A stretch of DNA of 40,789 nt from positions 1 through 40,789 of the IMG/VR virus record IMGVR_UViG_3300037104_000240, one strand, 5' to 3'. A program made the position numbers and the translations under genes. The notes beneath the pieces are model-generated. The model made no database searches and was not told where the DNA came from. It worked only from the letters and a program-made list of their open reading frames with translations. This document shows, one piece after another, positions 1-6,042 of the stretch (position 1 is the stretch's first letter; the number at the start of each line of letters is the position of its first letter). Source of the DNA: a virus.

Positions 1-92
1 TTAAACTCCAGGATAATATCCTCGTGGGAATCCGAATCCTGCGAGAAAAAAACTTGGTCTTTCGTGAGAACAAAACTAGCGGGTTTGCACAT
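1..92 (-). CDS. Solenoid repeat protein, copy B: N-terminal fragment at contig start
   Basis: This is the 5' end of a minus-strand gene, beginning at the ATG complement at 90-92 and running off the window start. The visible residues start MCKPASFVLTKDQVFF and are identical to the start of the copy at 122-697. A Shine-Dalgarno sequence (AAGGAAG on the minus strand, about 101-107) precedes the ATG. The remainder of the gene is almost certainly the open frame at 40219-40789, since the map appears circular; about 93 bases (equivalent of 513-605) would then be missing between the contig ends. The protein has no assigned function. Confidence 0.75.
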   Translation of the reverse strand, partial: MCKPASFVLTKDQVFFSQDSDSHEDIILEF

Positions 93-127
93 AATTAAAA
101 ACTTCCTTTTTTGATTCTTTTTTAATT
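1..127. repeat. 127-base exact direct repeat, left copy (partner 606-732)
   Basis: Bases 1-127 are identical to 606-732. The identity starts at the first base of the window and ends where copy A's 3' end diverges from copy A's own upstream region. The repeat covers the ribosome binding site and first codons of the solenoid gene. Its length and its start at base 1 suggest that the contig was broken at an assembly repeat. Confidence 0.9.
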
Positions 128-697
128 TAGTTTTTTGCTGGAACCGTAGAACTCCGCCTTACCACCAGACACTTTTCCCTGGCTGGAACCGTAGAACCAC
201 GCCTTACCACCAGACACTTTTCCCTGGCTGGAACCGTAGAACCACGCCTTACCACCAGACACGGTGCCCTGGCTGGAACCGGAGAAATCTGCCTCACCAC
301 CAGACACGGTGCCATGGCTGGAACCGTAGAACCACGCCTTACCACCGGAGACTTTTACGGAACCAGACAACACAATGCGGGATTGCCCCTTCGATACTTC
401 GCCGGAAGTAATGAAGTGGGATTTTTTCCAGTCCTTGAGTTTAGCGCGTGTGCGTTTCTCATCGGTTTTAGCATCAAACCAATCGGGCTTTAAATCCTGA
501 TCGACTTTGAAATACCACTTTGATAAAGGCAGCCGATAATCCTCTTTAGGTGGAACAATTTCCACCTGTAGAAGCACGATTTTTTCATCCGTGTTGGGAG
601 TTAGCTTAAACTCCAGGATAATATCCTCGTGGGAATCCGAATCCTGCGAGAAAAAAACTTGGTCTTTCGTGAGAACAAAACTAGCGGGTTTGCACAT
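122..697 (-). CDS. Gly/Ser-rich solenoid repeat protein, copy A (5 repeat units)
   Basis: A 191-residue protein. I chose the ATG at 695-697 because AAGGAAG lies 9-10 bases upstream and copy B begins at the same Met; an in-frame start 26 codons further upstream (775) is less supported. Residues 1 to about 110 form a charged globular domain (SFVLTKDQVFF, KWYFKVDQDLKPDWFD). From about residue 112 come five 15-residue units of the type VSGGKAWFYGSSQGK, ending in KKLN. The repeat period and alternating small/aromatic pattern suggest a beta-solenoid like other short Gly-rich repeat proteins of bacteria and phages. There is no signal peptide or membrane segment. It lies in the early minus-strand arm, directly upstream of a second copy. 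Function unknown; surface recognition or assembly scaffolding are guesses. Confidence 0.8.
   Translation of the reverse strand: MCKPASFVLTKDQVFFSQDSDSHEDIILEFKLTPNTDEKIVLLQVEIVPPKEDYRLPLSKWYFKVDQDLKPDWFDAKTDEKRTRAKLKDWKKSHFITSGEVSKGQSRIVLSGSVKVSGGKAWFYGSSHGTVSGGEADFSGSSQGTVSGGKAWFYGSSQGKVSGGKAWFYGSSQGKVSGGKAEFYGSSKKLN
137..361 (-). repeat. 45-base tandem repeat, 5 units (copy A)
   Basis: Five units start at 137, 182, 227, 272 and 317, each encoding 15 residues. Variation is concentrated in a few codons: Ala-Trp, Ala-Glu or Ala-Asp before Phe; Tyr-Gly or Ser-Gly; and Gln-Gly-Lys, Gln-Gly-Thr or His-Gly-Thr. The unit next to the globular domain (317-361) has a distinct end (ACTTTTACGGA on the plus strand) shared with the other two loci. 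Confidence 0.95.
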
Positions 698-732
698 AAT
701 TAAAAACTTCCTTTTTTGATTCTTTTTTAATT
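606..732. repeat. 127-base exact direct repeat, right copy (partner 1-127)
   Basis: Identical to 1-127 at an offset of 605 bases. It contains the start region of solenoid gene copy A and its ribosome binding site. It ends in TTTTTTAATT (723-732), a microhomology also found at the 3' end of both gene copies (118-127 and 40215-40224). Confidence 0.9.
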
Positions 733-905
733 GGTTCATACGTTTTTGGGTTTCGTCGTCCGGTATGGCATTCATACCAAAGCTTTCTGCGACAATTTTC
801 GGTGTCAGTTATGCGTTTGCTTTTTTCTCCCAATATCATCATGTTTCCACAAATTAGACACGACCTTTTAACCTTTTTTACCTCATGCGTAAAGTCAGTA
901 GTCAT
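681..905 (-). CDS. Small Zn-finger-like protein
   Basis: A 74-residue protein starting MTTDFTHEVKK with GAGGT seven bases before the ATG at 903-905. A CLICG knuckle is followed by further Cys residues (NC, YEC), consistent with a small treble-clef or zinc-ribbon-like fold, although the spacing does not match a family I can name. Its 3' end overlaps the start of the solenoid gene by 17 bases, suggesting translational coupling in the early arm. Function unknown; small Cys-rich early phage proteins often bind DNA or host enzymes, which is only an inference here. Confidence 0.6.
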   Translation of the reverse strand: MTTDFTHEVKKVKRSCLICGNMMILGEKSKRITDTENCRRKLWYECHTGRRNPKTYEPIKKESKKEVFNYVQTR

Positions 906-950
906 TTCGTTTACCTCGCTGTTAGTGTTTACTACGTTTATATTGTTATA

Positions 951-1136
951 CTATTTTTTTAATGCGTCAAGTTTTTTTTGCAGATAATCTTTTTCGTTGT
1001 CAATCCAATGGCAGTAAGTTACATATTCGTTACAATCTAATTTCATATATTGTTTAATAGCATTTTCAGCCGTATTAGACTCAATAATCTCAATGCCATG
1101 ACCTCCATGCAGTTTAAATCGAGATAGATTTTCCAA
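951..1136 (-). CDS. Small hypothetical early protein
   Basis: A 61-residue protein that starts with TTG at 1134-1136, supported by GGGAGG six bases upstream. It overlaps the end of the preceding Zn-ribbon gene by 23 bases. The sequence (ENLSRFKLHGGHGIEIIES) resembles short phage proteins that fold as a mixed alpha/beta domain, with a Lys-rich C-terminus, but I do not recognise the family. Its position in a chain of overlapping small genes supports expression. Confidence 0.55.
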   Translation of the reverse strand: MENLSRFKLHGGHGIEIIESNTAENAIKQYMKLDCNEYVTYCHWIDNEKDYLQKKLDALKK

Positions 1137-1467
1137 AACGGGCCTCCCTTGCTTTTTTTAATGCGTTACAGCGTTTTAAATAAGTGGCTTCATAAGCCGC
1201 AGGATTTTCGGCTTTACGCATTTCTATTATCTCGGCCTTGTGTTTCGCTTTCTCTTTGGCTCTTTCTGATCTCGTGGCCCTGGCCTTCTCAAGAGCCGCA
1301 CAACGCTTTTCGTGGATATCAGCCGGATTGGCTTTAATTCTTTGCACAGAACAGGCCATCATTTCGATGATCTCTGACCAGCAAGCCCTACAGATCCTAC
1401 CCATATCCAGGGCGTCCAACACAACCATATCGGCTGGAAAATTTCCGCATTGCGTACAGTGGTCCAT
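1114..1467 (-). CDS. Zn-ribbon protein with Lys/Ala-rich helical tail
   Basis: A 117-residue protein. CTQC at residues 4-7 and CRAC at about 26-29 make a four-Cys zinc ribbon. The rest is strongly helical and rich in Lys, Arg, Ala and Glu, with a near-repeat (KRCAALEKARATR, KRCNALKKAREAR) that suggests an internal duplication of about 40 residues. AAGGA lies eight bases before the ATG. Part of the minus-strand early operon. DNA or RNA binding is likely from the composition; the exact role is unknown. Confidence 0.6.
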   Translation of the reverse strand: MDHCTQCGNFPADMVVLDALDMGRICRACWSEIIEMMACSVQRIKANPADIHEKRCAALEKARATRSERAKEKAKHKAEIIEMRKAENPAAYEATYLKRCNALKKAREARFGKSISI

Positions 1468-1483
1468 TTTTATTATCCTTTTT

Positions 1484-1624
1484 TTAATTTAACACAATTT
1501 CAAAACGGCTTTCACGCATCCTAAATAAAAAATCCACAACTTTTGACCTATCGAAAATGAAATAGGTCAGCACAAACTTTTCATCAATAATCTGGTACTC
1601 ATCACCGTGGTAAAAGTGGCTCAT
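1484..1624 (-). CDS. Very small early protein (46 aa)
   Basis: A 46-codon frame starting MSHFYHGDEYQIIDEKFV, with a strong AGGAG Shine-Dalgarno sequence six bases before the ATG at 1622-1624. It fills the gap between the Zn-ribbon gene and the membrane/repeat gene, and its stop sits just upstream of the next gene's ribosome binding site. No homologue is recognised. The good ribosome binding site and snug fit argue that it is real. Confidence 0.6.
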   Translation of the reverse strand: MSHFYHGDEYQIIDEKFVLTYFIFDRSKVVDFLFRMRESRFEIVLN

Positions 1625-1653
1625 GATTTCTCCTATAACTAATTTTAGAAATT

Positions 1654-1854
1654 TTAATTCAGTTTCTTACTGGAACCGTAGAACAACACCTTACCACCGG
1701 AGACTTTTACGGAACCAGACAACACAATAATTCCAACCATTAATACGCCCAAGGAGACCATATTTTTTTGAACCCAACCAGCCTGCTTCTCCTCGCCGCC
1801 CTCTAATTGTTGCTCTAAACTGTGCCATTCTTCACCTCTACTAATTTCGAACAA
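1654..1854 (-). CDS. Small membrane protein carrying one solenoid unit (copy C)
   Basis: Up to 66 residues if the TTG at 1854 is used, or about 35 from the ATG at 1759-1761; neither start has a clear ribosome binding site. A hydrophobic segment (MVSLGVLMVGIIVL) is followed directly by one 15-residue repeat unit and the same KKLN end as copies A and B. Bases 1670-1728 are identical to 40595-40653 over 59 bases, so this 3' module was copied between genes. It may be a decayed paralogue or a chimera in which the module was captured behind a membrane anchor. Confidence 0.5.
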   Translation of the reverse strand: MFEISRGEEWHSLEQQLEGGEEKQAGWVQKNMVSLGVLMVGIIVLSGSVKVSGGKVLFYGSSKKLN

Positions 1855-1963
1855 AAAACCAATAAATCAACCTGCATATCTCCTCGCTCAACTCCTCCAG
1901 CTCTCCGACCAATGTTTCAATCTCAATAATAATGTACTCCACATCGTACCTCAGTGTCAACAT
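1841..1963 (-). CDS. Possible 40-aa acidic ORF
   Basis: An ATG at 1961-1963 opens 40 codons with an acidic heptad-like stretch (EIETLVGELEELSEEI). No Shine-Dalgarno sequence is seen. It overlaps the possible TTG start of the next frame. It would be the first gene after the promoter/operator region at 2049-2076, which is the main argument for it. Confidence 0.3.
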   Translation of the reverse strand: MLTLRYDVEYIIIEIETLVGELEELSEEICRLIYWFFVRN

Positions 1964-2048
1964 TTAAATTGTTTACATTGTTCATACTGTTTATCAATGC
2001 AGGATTCGCGCCAACACTCACTGTGTGATAATATGAGACAATACTAAC

Positions 2049-2076
2049 GGTATAACCGTGATAAATTTAAACTCAA
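2049..2076 (-). promoter_or_regulatory. Candidate promoter with overlapping operator dyad
   Basis: On the minus strand, TTGAGT (2071-2076) and TATACC (2049-2054) are 16 bases apart. The -10 overlaps a perfect dyad, ACGGT-ATA-ACCGT (2047-2059), placed where a repressor would block initiation. It would drive the small-gene operon running left from 1963. Support is sequence pattern only. Confidence 0.35.
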
Positions 2077-2113
2077 TGTAAAAAAAATTTACATTAGTCA
2101 AAAAATTTTTGAC
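2075..2113. promoter_or_regulatory. Two adjacent dyads upstream of the left operon
   Basis: AATGTAAA pairs with TTTACATT across five A residues (2075-2095). It is followed immediately by the near-palindrome GTCAAAAAATTTTTGAC (2097-2113). Together with 2047-2059 this makes three dyads in 67 bases next to the IS boundary. They could be repressor sites or a weak bidirectional terminator. There is no GC-rich stem, so terminator activity is doubtful. Confidence 0.4.
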
Positions 2114-2175
2114 AGCCCGCTACCACCGTTTGAGTCTTGAAGAGTGACCTTCCCCCAATGTTTGATACAAATTTA

Positions 2176-2199
2176 GGGACTTATATACTTAACGCACAC
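2176..2199 (+). repeat. Left terminal inverted repeat of the IS element
   Basis: Reads GGGACTTATATACTTAACGC then ACAC. It matches the reverse complement of 4906-4929 with two differences. It lies directly downstream of the endonuclease stop codon. Confidence 0.85.
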
Positions 2200-2201
2200 G
2201 G

Positions 2202-2942
2202 CTAAAGAACCCTTTCAATCCAGTCCTCTTTAAATTGAACGAGAGCCAGTACATGTTGTTCTTCTATCATCCCAGGATTTTTCTTTATCCTGAATTTGTA
2301 GGCCGATGTTGGAACATGCTTTAAAACCGTAAATTGGGAACCATGAAACTGCCAAGTGAAACAATGCTCCTTGGTTGCCTTCTCAAACCCTTCAAGGTTT
2401 CCTGTCTTATTCAGTTTCCATTCGTAATCAGCCGCTATGTATTGACCTGCTTCATACTCAAAAATCGTAAATTGAAGCGTTCCCATGTTTCGGACGAAAA
2501 CCACAACCCGCAAATCATCGTACTGGTTAAGCGACTGATTCACCCGTTCATTCCAAATACCCAACACGGCGTTTCCTGTTTTTTGAATGTCGGCGTGTGG
2601 GTCGCTTATTCCATAAGAATAATCCGGGGAATTTCGCCCACTGATAAGCCTTACCCCTGGAACAGCAAAAGGCCGTGTTGCTTGGATTGTTTTAACTGAC
2701 CAGGAGCAGTTATTCCACCAAACGTCCGTTACTCCTAAAGGCTGGTTGTAGTATTCGCCGCTTATGGCTTTGGCAAAAATTCCGGCAAAATCGTTGCCCT
2801 CAATATTGGCATGTCCTACGGCGATTCGATGAACTATTGAGCGCCCTATGCTGATAATAACGCTGTCTGGAAATTCTCCTAACGGATAAAGGCTTTCACG
2901 CCCTTCTTGATTTCCTCGCAATCTTGGAGGCTTTGAGGACAT
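2202..2942 (-). CDS. Putative type II restriction endonuclease
   Basis: A 246-residue protein encoded directly behind, and overlapping by 47 bases, a C5-cytosine methyltransferase; this is the classic arrangement of a type II restriction-modification pair. Around residues 70-86, GVTDVWWNNCSWSVKT contains an Asp (D73) and an S-V-K (K84) like the degenerate PD-(D/E)XK core of many restriction enzymes, preceded by acidic residues (E65, D51). There is no signal peptide or membrane segment. It should cut unmethylated DNA at the site protected by its partner. The identification rests mainly on context and the motif; the recognition site is unknown. Confidence 0.7.
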   Translation of the reverse strand: MSSKPPRLRGNQEGRESLYPLGEFPDSVIISIGRSIVHRIAVGHANIEGNDFAGIFAKAISGEYYNQPLGVTDVWWNNCSWSVKTIQATRPFAVPGVRLISGRNSPDYSYGISDPHADIQKTGNAVLGIWNERVNQSLNQYDDLRVVVFVRNMGTLQFTIFEYEAGQYIAADYEWKLNKTGNLEGFEKATKEHCFTWQFHGSQFTVLKHVPTSAYKFRIKKNPGMIEEQHVLALVQFKEDWIERVL

Positions 2943-3906
2943 TTATTATTCCTTGGATTCCGACTGTCACTAAAGGCACGGGAACTGCATTTCCGGCTTG
3001 CTTCCTAGTTTGGCTATCGTTACAAACGATCTCAAAAGACTCAGGGAACCCTTGAAGCCTTAACATTTCCCTTGGGGTCAACCGTCTTTTTCCATCAACC
3101 AGCAAGTAATTATAAGACGCACCAGCCCGAAGCGCACACGAAAAAGGATGGCTGGAAATATCACCGCCCTTGTTTTCGTGCCATATTCCTGGCTTAAATT
3201 CAGACTCGTGGGCTTGTTGTCTACGTTTTAAAATCCTCTCACTTACAAAATGAGATTTATTAGGATTTTTTTCTAAGACTTCGTTCAATGGCTTCATGGG
3301 AACAGTTTGTGAAGGCCAAGGAAAAACGTCAAACGGTTCGAGCGTTGCGGCAATAAGTACCCGCTCTCTTTTTTGTGGTAGGCCAAGCTCTAAGGCATTT
3401 AGAACCTTCCAAGAAACACAGTAGCCAATATCTTCCAATTCGGCCACTATCCGCTTTATAGTTTTACCCCCGTCATCGGAGGTTAATTGCTTCACGTTCT
3501 CTAATAGAACAGCTTTAGGCTTTTTAACCCTTAGAATACGGGCAATTTCAAAAAACAACGTTCCCCGTATATCCGCAAAACCTTTTCGGCTTCCGATAAT
3601 CGAGAAAGGTTGACATGGAAACCCCGCTAAAAAAAGATCGTGATCGGGTACGTCCTCTGCTTTGATTCTGGAAATGTCGTTAGCTGGTTGAATCCCAAAA
3701 TTATGCTCATACGCTTTCCTAGCCTCGCTGTCTATGTCACAAGCAAAAACACATTCCATTCCGAAAGAGCTAGCGGCATAGTGAAAGCCGCCGATTCCGC
3801 AAAACATGTCAACGTATCGGGTCAATCCGCTTAGATGTTTGGGAGGATTTTTTAAAGCCGTAACAGTTTTCACCATTGCGGCAAAACCTGGAATTTTATT
3901 AGTCAT
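2896..3906 (-). CDS. DNA (cytosine-5-)-methyltransferase
   Basis: A 336-residue protein with C5-methyltransferase motifs in order: I (DMFCGIGG, 33-40, AdoMet binding), IV (GFPCQPFS, catalytic Cys98), VI (ENV, 136-138), VIII (QKRER, 178-182), a target-recognition region of about 205-265, then LRLQGFPESF and X (GNAVPVPLV). All key residues are present, so it should be active. It transfers a methyl group from AdoMet to a cytosine in its target and so protects DNA from the adjacent endonuclease. Its ATG overlaps the transposase stop by eight bases, so it is probably co-translated from the transposase promoter. The target sequence cannot be read from the protein. Confidence 0.93.
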   Translation of the reverse strand: MTNKIPGFAAMVKTVTALKNPPKHLSGLTRYVDMFCGIGGFHYAASSFGMECVFACDIDSEARKAYEHNFGIQPANDISRIKAEDVPDHDLFLAGFPCQPFSIIGSRKGFADIRGTLFFEIARILRVKKPKAVLLENVKQLTSDDGGKTIKRIVAELEDIGYCVSWKVLNALELGLPQKRERVLIAATLEPFDVFPWPSQTVPMKPLNEVLEKNPNKSHFVSERILKRRQQAHESEFKPGIWHENKGGDISSHPFSCALRAGASYNYLLVDGKRRLTPREMLRLQGFPESFEIVCNDSQTRKQAGNAVPVPLVTVGIQGIINVLKASKIARKSRRA

Positions 3907-4882
3907 GGATTAACTCTTTGTAAGTAAGTTTTTTGCCAAGCATGCCAGCCACTAAAACACGGACGAAGGTAATTCCATGAGAGCCTTCAACCATATCGAC
4001 GGCCGGAAGGTTTCTTGTATTTTGGCGAAAAGAAAATTCATCCACGTATTTTTGAAGATGTTTGAAGCTCAAGTTGTGGAAGGTTCCATAATGCCCACGC
4101 TTTAACAAAGCCCAAAAACTTTCAATTCCGTTAGTGTGCGCCATGCCCTTCACATATTCTCCTACTCCATGATTAACCGATTTATGGTTGTAGCCTTTAA
4201 GCCCAACATAAGAGCGGTGTTCGTCCGTGTAAAGGTTAGCACCTTTAGCAACATTATTTTGAACATTGAAGGCAATTGTGTTTCCCTCTGTGTTTGGAAT
4301 AACGGAAGCCCTGGTTTCGCCGTCCCTGTTTCTCGCTCCAAACACGATAGCCTTTCCGACACCGCCCCGGCCCAAGTGAAGTCTTTTATTCCGGTGTTTG
4401 TTCTTTTCTTTCCCGCCGATATAGGTTTCATCGGCTTCGACCGTACCGCCAATCTTCCCTTCAATTTTACAAGAAACACGGATTCTTCCAAGCACATGCC
4501 ATGCCGACTTTTGGGTGATTCCTAATTCCTTGGCAAGCTGGATAGATGAAATTCCTTTTCTGGAAGTGCTGACTAGATACATGGCATAAAGCCAAGTGCG
4601 AATAGGAAGCTTTGAATCTTCCATTACCGTTCCAGTCCTAATCGTAAATTGTTTCCGGCAAGCTTGGCAAGTATAAAGCTTCCCATCTCGAATTTTGTAA
4701 ACTACGTCATGCCCACAATGGGAGCAACGAACGCCACACGGCCAACGACCTGATTCCACGTATTCCCTTGCGGCCTTTTCATCTGGGAACCGCTTCATAA
4801 AATCGAATGTGCTTGGTTGGGTTATCTTGACGAATTTCTTGACTACTTTCATACTTGGCCTCTTTTCGTGTGTTTTCTTCAT
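3899..4882 (-). CDS. IS1595-family transposase (ISXO2-like, DDE type)
   Basis: Up to 327 residues. An N-terminal zinc ribbon (C53, C56, C72, C75) is followed by a helix-turn-helix segment (SIQLAKELGITQKSAWHVLG) and a DDE core: D151 in VEADETYIGG, D220 in LYTDEHRSY, E254 in NGIESFW, with K261. These are the hallmarks of the ISXO2/IS1595 transposase domain. The ATG at 4880-4882 would be nearly leaderless given the promoter at 4889-4916. Met-11 (4850-4852) has AGAGG six bases upstream and is the likelier start, giving 317 residues. The frame is intact. Confidence 0.95.
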   Translation of the reverse strand: MKKTHEKRPSMKVVKKFVKITQPSTFDFMKRFPDEKAAREYVESGRWPCGVRCSHCGHDVVYKIRDGKLYTCQACRKQFTIRTGTVMEDSKLPIRTWLYAMYLVSTSRKGISSIQLAKELGITQKSAWHVLGRIRVSCKIEGKIGGTVEADETYIGGKEKNKHRNKRLHLGRGGVGKAIVFGARNRDGETRASVIPNTEGNTIAFNVQNNVAKGANLYTDEHRSYVGLKGYNHKSVNHGVGEYVKGMAHTNGIESFWALLKRGHYGTFHNLSFKHLQKYVDEFSFRQNTRNLPAVDMVEGSHGITFVRVLVAGMLGKKLTYKELIHD

Positions 4883-4888
4883 GGCCTT

Positions 4889-4916
4889 AGTATAGTCGTT
4901 TATTTGTGTGTGTCAA
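4889..4916 (-). promoter_or_regulatory. Sigma70-type promoter of the IS element
   Basis: On the minus strand, TTGACA (4911-4916) and TATACT (4889-4894) are 16 bases apart; the -35 hexamer is a perfect match. The -35 lies inside the right terminal inverted repeat, so transposase binding could repress its own operon, including both restriction-modification genes. Confidence 0.75.
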
Positions 4917-4929
4917 GTATATAAGTCCC
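4906..4929 (-). repeat. Right terminal inverted repeat of the IS element
   Basis: Its reverse complement begins GGGACTTATATACTTGACAC and matches 2176-2199 at 22 of 24 positions. Perfect identity covers the outer 15 bases (4915-4929). Confidence 0.85.
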
Positions 4930-5396
4930 CTCAAAAGTATTCTATCACCAGAAATCACGGACATTTGAGGACATACTAAACTATACTTTTTTGTATAGAT
5001 TGTTTCAAAATAAATTGACCAACAGATTATGCATGTTTCAAAATTAAAACACAAAGAGAAGTGCTGTATAAATACTATTATATACCATTGCTCTATTATC
5101 GTTTGATTCAAATGGTTTTTGATCGAAACGTCCGGGATGGTGGGGGTATACGGCATTATTGTGTAAGGAAAACGCATTAACAAAATTGCCGGTCAAGTCA
5201 TGAATTATTCGATGCCACCCCCACCCCCCGGTTTTTATTCGCGCGCATATATGGGAGATGTAAATTCTGGCGGTCTAATTTTTTAAAAATGATGGGTGGG
5301 CAAAGGAATTAATGATTTGAAAAAAGTGGTAGAAATATTTTTAGAAAATTTTTAGGTAAGATAAAGATTTAGATAAAGTATAAAAAAAGTAAACAG
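4930..5396. other. 467-base AT-rich gap without a convincing gene
   Basis: This lies between the IS element and the end of the replication gene at 5397. It holds AT-rich sequence, a CCTCAAA/TTTGAGG inverted pair (4929-4935 and 4965-4971), a C-rich run (CCACCCCCACCCCCC, about 5216-5230) and short direct repeats of GATAAAG near 5358-5380. A 98-codon frame here runs into the IS terminal repeat and shows no coding character. The gap may contain remnants of what the element interrupted. Confidence 0.5.
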
Positions 5397-6041
5397 TTAT
5401 TCTAAATCCTGTGATTTAAGGAAAAGTAATCTTTTTTGGTACATATCGCGCATGTAATCGGAAGTTGAAGGATTATCGATTTGGACTTGAAGTCTTTCGA
5501 TTTCGTATTTTTGGTCATCAACACTTTGTTTAGGTGAAGGGATTGATTGACTTTGCATTTGAGGTGTAGTTTCCCTACTCCTTATTATTAGATGGTCATA
5601 TTTACCTTTGGGTGTAGGTTTGCTACACTTTTCAGGGTGTAGTTTTGCTAGTATAGTATAGTCTGTATGTGTAGGTTCTTTTTCTTTTTTAATATTTAAG
5701 TCTTTATAAGATTTGGAATAGACTTTTGTGCGGTCCCATTCGGGTTGATATTTTAGCCAGTTTTTGACCGAGAATATTATTTTTCCATCGGATGATTGTT
5801 TTGAGATCATTCCAGCGACAATGAATTTATTGAAGTGGATAATACCGATTTTGGATTTTTTGGTTATCTCTGAATCTGTATAAGGGTCATCTACTTCATC
5901 AAGAAACTTACCATTGCAGTTGCAAAGACGAGCAAGTGCAAGAAGATTGATCCATGCGCCTTTGTATTCAAGACCGAGTGCGTTTAATTTTTCGTCGAAG
6001 AGCCATTCGCGTGGTGGGATTTTAAAATAGATTAGTGGCAT
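5397..6041 (-). CDS. Replication initiator / replisome organizer-like protein
   Basis: A 214-residue protein. The N-terminal about 110 residues (IYFKIPPREWLFDEKLNALGLEYKGAWINLLALAR, then EITKKSKIGIIHFNKFI and NWLKYQPEWDR) look like the winged-helix domain of phage replisome organizers and DnaD-like initiators. The middle is polar and probably disordered; the C-terminus (YEIERLQVQID) may be a short helix. It is encoded one base after the helicase loader, so the two genes should be one operon. The likely role is origin binding and recruitment of the loader and helicase. No helicase or polymerase is visible, so host enzymes are presumably used. Confidence 0.65.
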   Translation of the reverse strand: MPLIYFKIPPREWLFDEKLNALGLEYKGAWINLLALARLCNCNGKFLDEVDDPYTDSEITKKSKIGIIHFNKFIVAGMISKQSSDGKIIFSVKNWLKYQPEWDRTKVYSKSYKDLNIKKEKEPTHTDYTILAKLHPEKCSKPTPKGKYDHLIIRSRETTPQMQSQSIPSPKQSVDDQKYEIERLQVQIDNPSTSDYMRDMYQKRLLFLKSQDLE

Positions 6042-6042
6042 A

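Larger units (their letters stand above)
2176..4929 (-). mobile_element. IS1595-type element carrying a restriction-modification system
   Basis: A 2,754-base unit bounded by 24-base imperfect inverted repeats (2176-2199 and 4906-4929; 22 of 24 match, starting GGGACTTATATACTT). Inside are three overlapping minus-strand genes: transposase, C5-cytosine methyltransferase and a putative restriction endonuclease. The endonuclease stop codon lies three bases inside the left inverted repeat, and the transposase promoter lies in and beside the right one, so nothing is wasted. The IS1595 family is known to include elements with passenger genes. No 8-base target duplication is visible (flanks CAAATTTA and CTCAAAAG), so the flanks have changed or insertion was atypical. 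Confidence 0.85.

Noticed and set aside
127-345. Second minus-strand frame inside copy A
   Set aside because: This is the shadow of the repeat units in another frame; it has no start signal and no link to the globular domain.
122-697. Diversity-generating retroelement (template/variable repeat)
   Set aside because: No reverse transcriptase gene or accessory protein is found, and the variable codons are not changed only at adenines. The variation fits shuffling of a few unit types.
697-775. Upstream start for copy A adding 26 residues (MNAIPDDETQ...)
   Set aside because: Copy B, identical over the start region, cannot include these residues, and the Shine-Dalgarno sequence is correctly placed only for the Met at 697.
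4887-5183. 98-codon minus-strand ORF beside the IS element
   Set aside because: It runs through the terminal inverted repeat and the transposase promoter, starts with TTG lacking a ribosome binding site, and its sequence has no coding character.
5216-5230. G-quadruplex or origin motif in the C-rich run
   Set aside because: The opposite strand has only two long G runs close together, not four, and no associated repeats define an origin.
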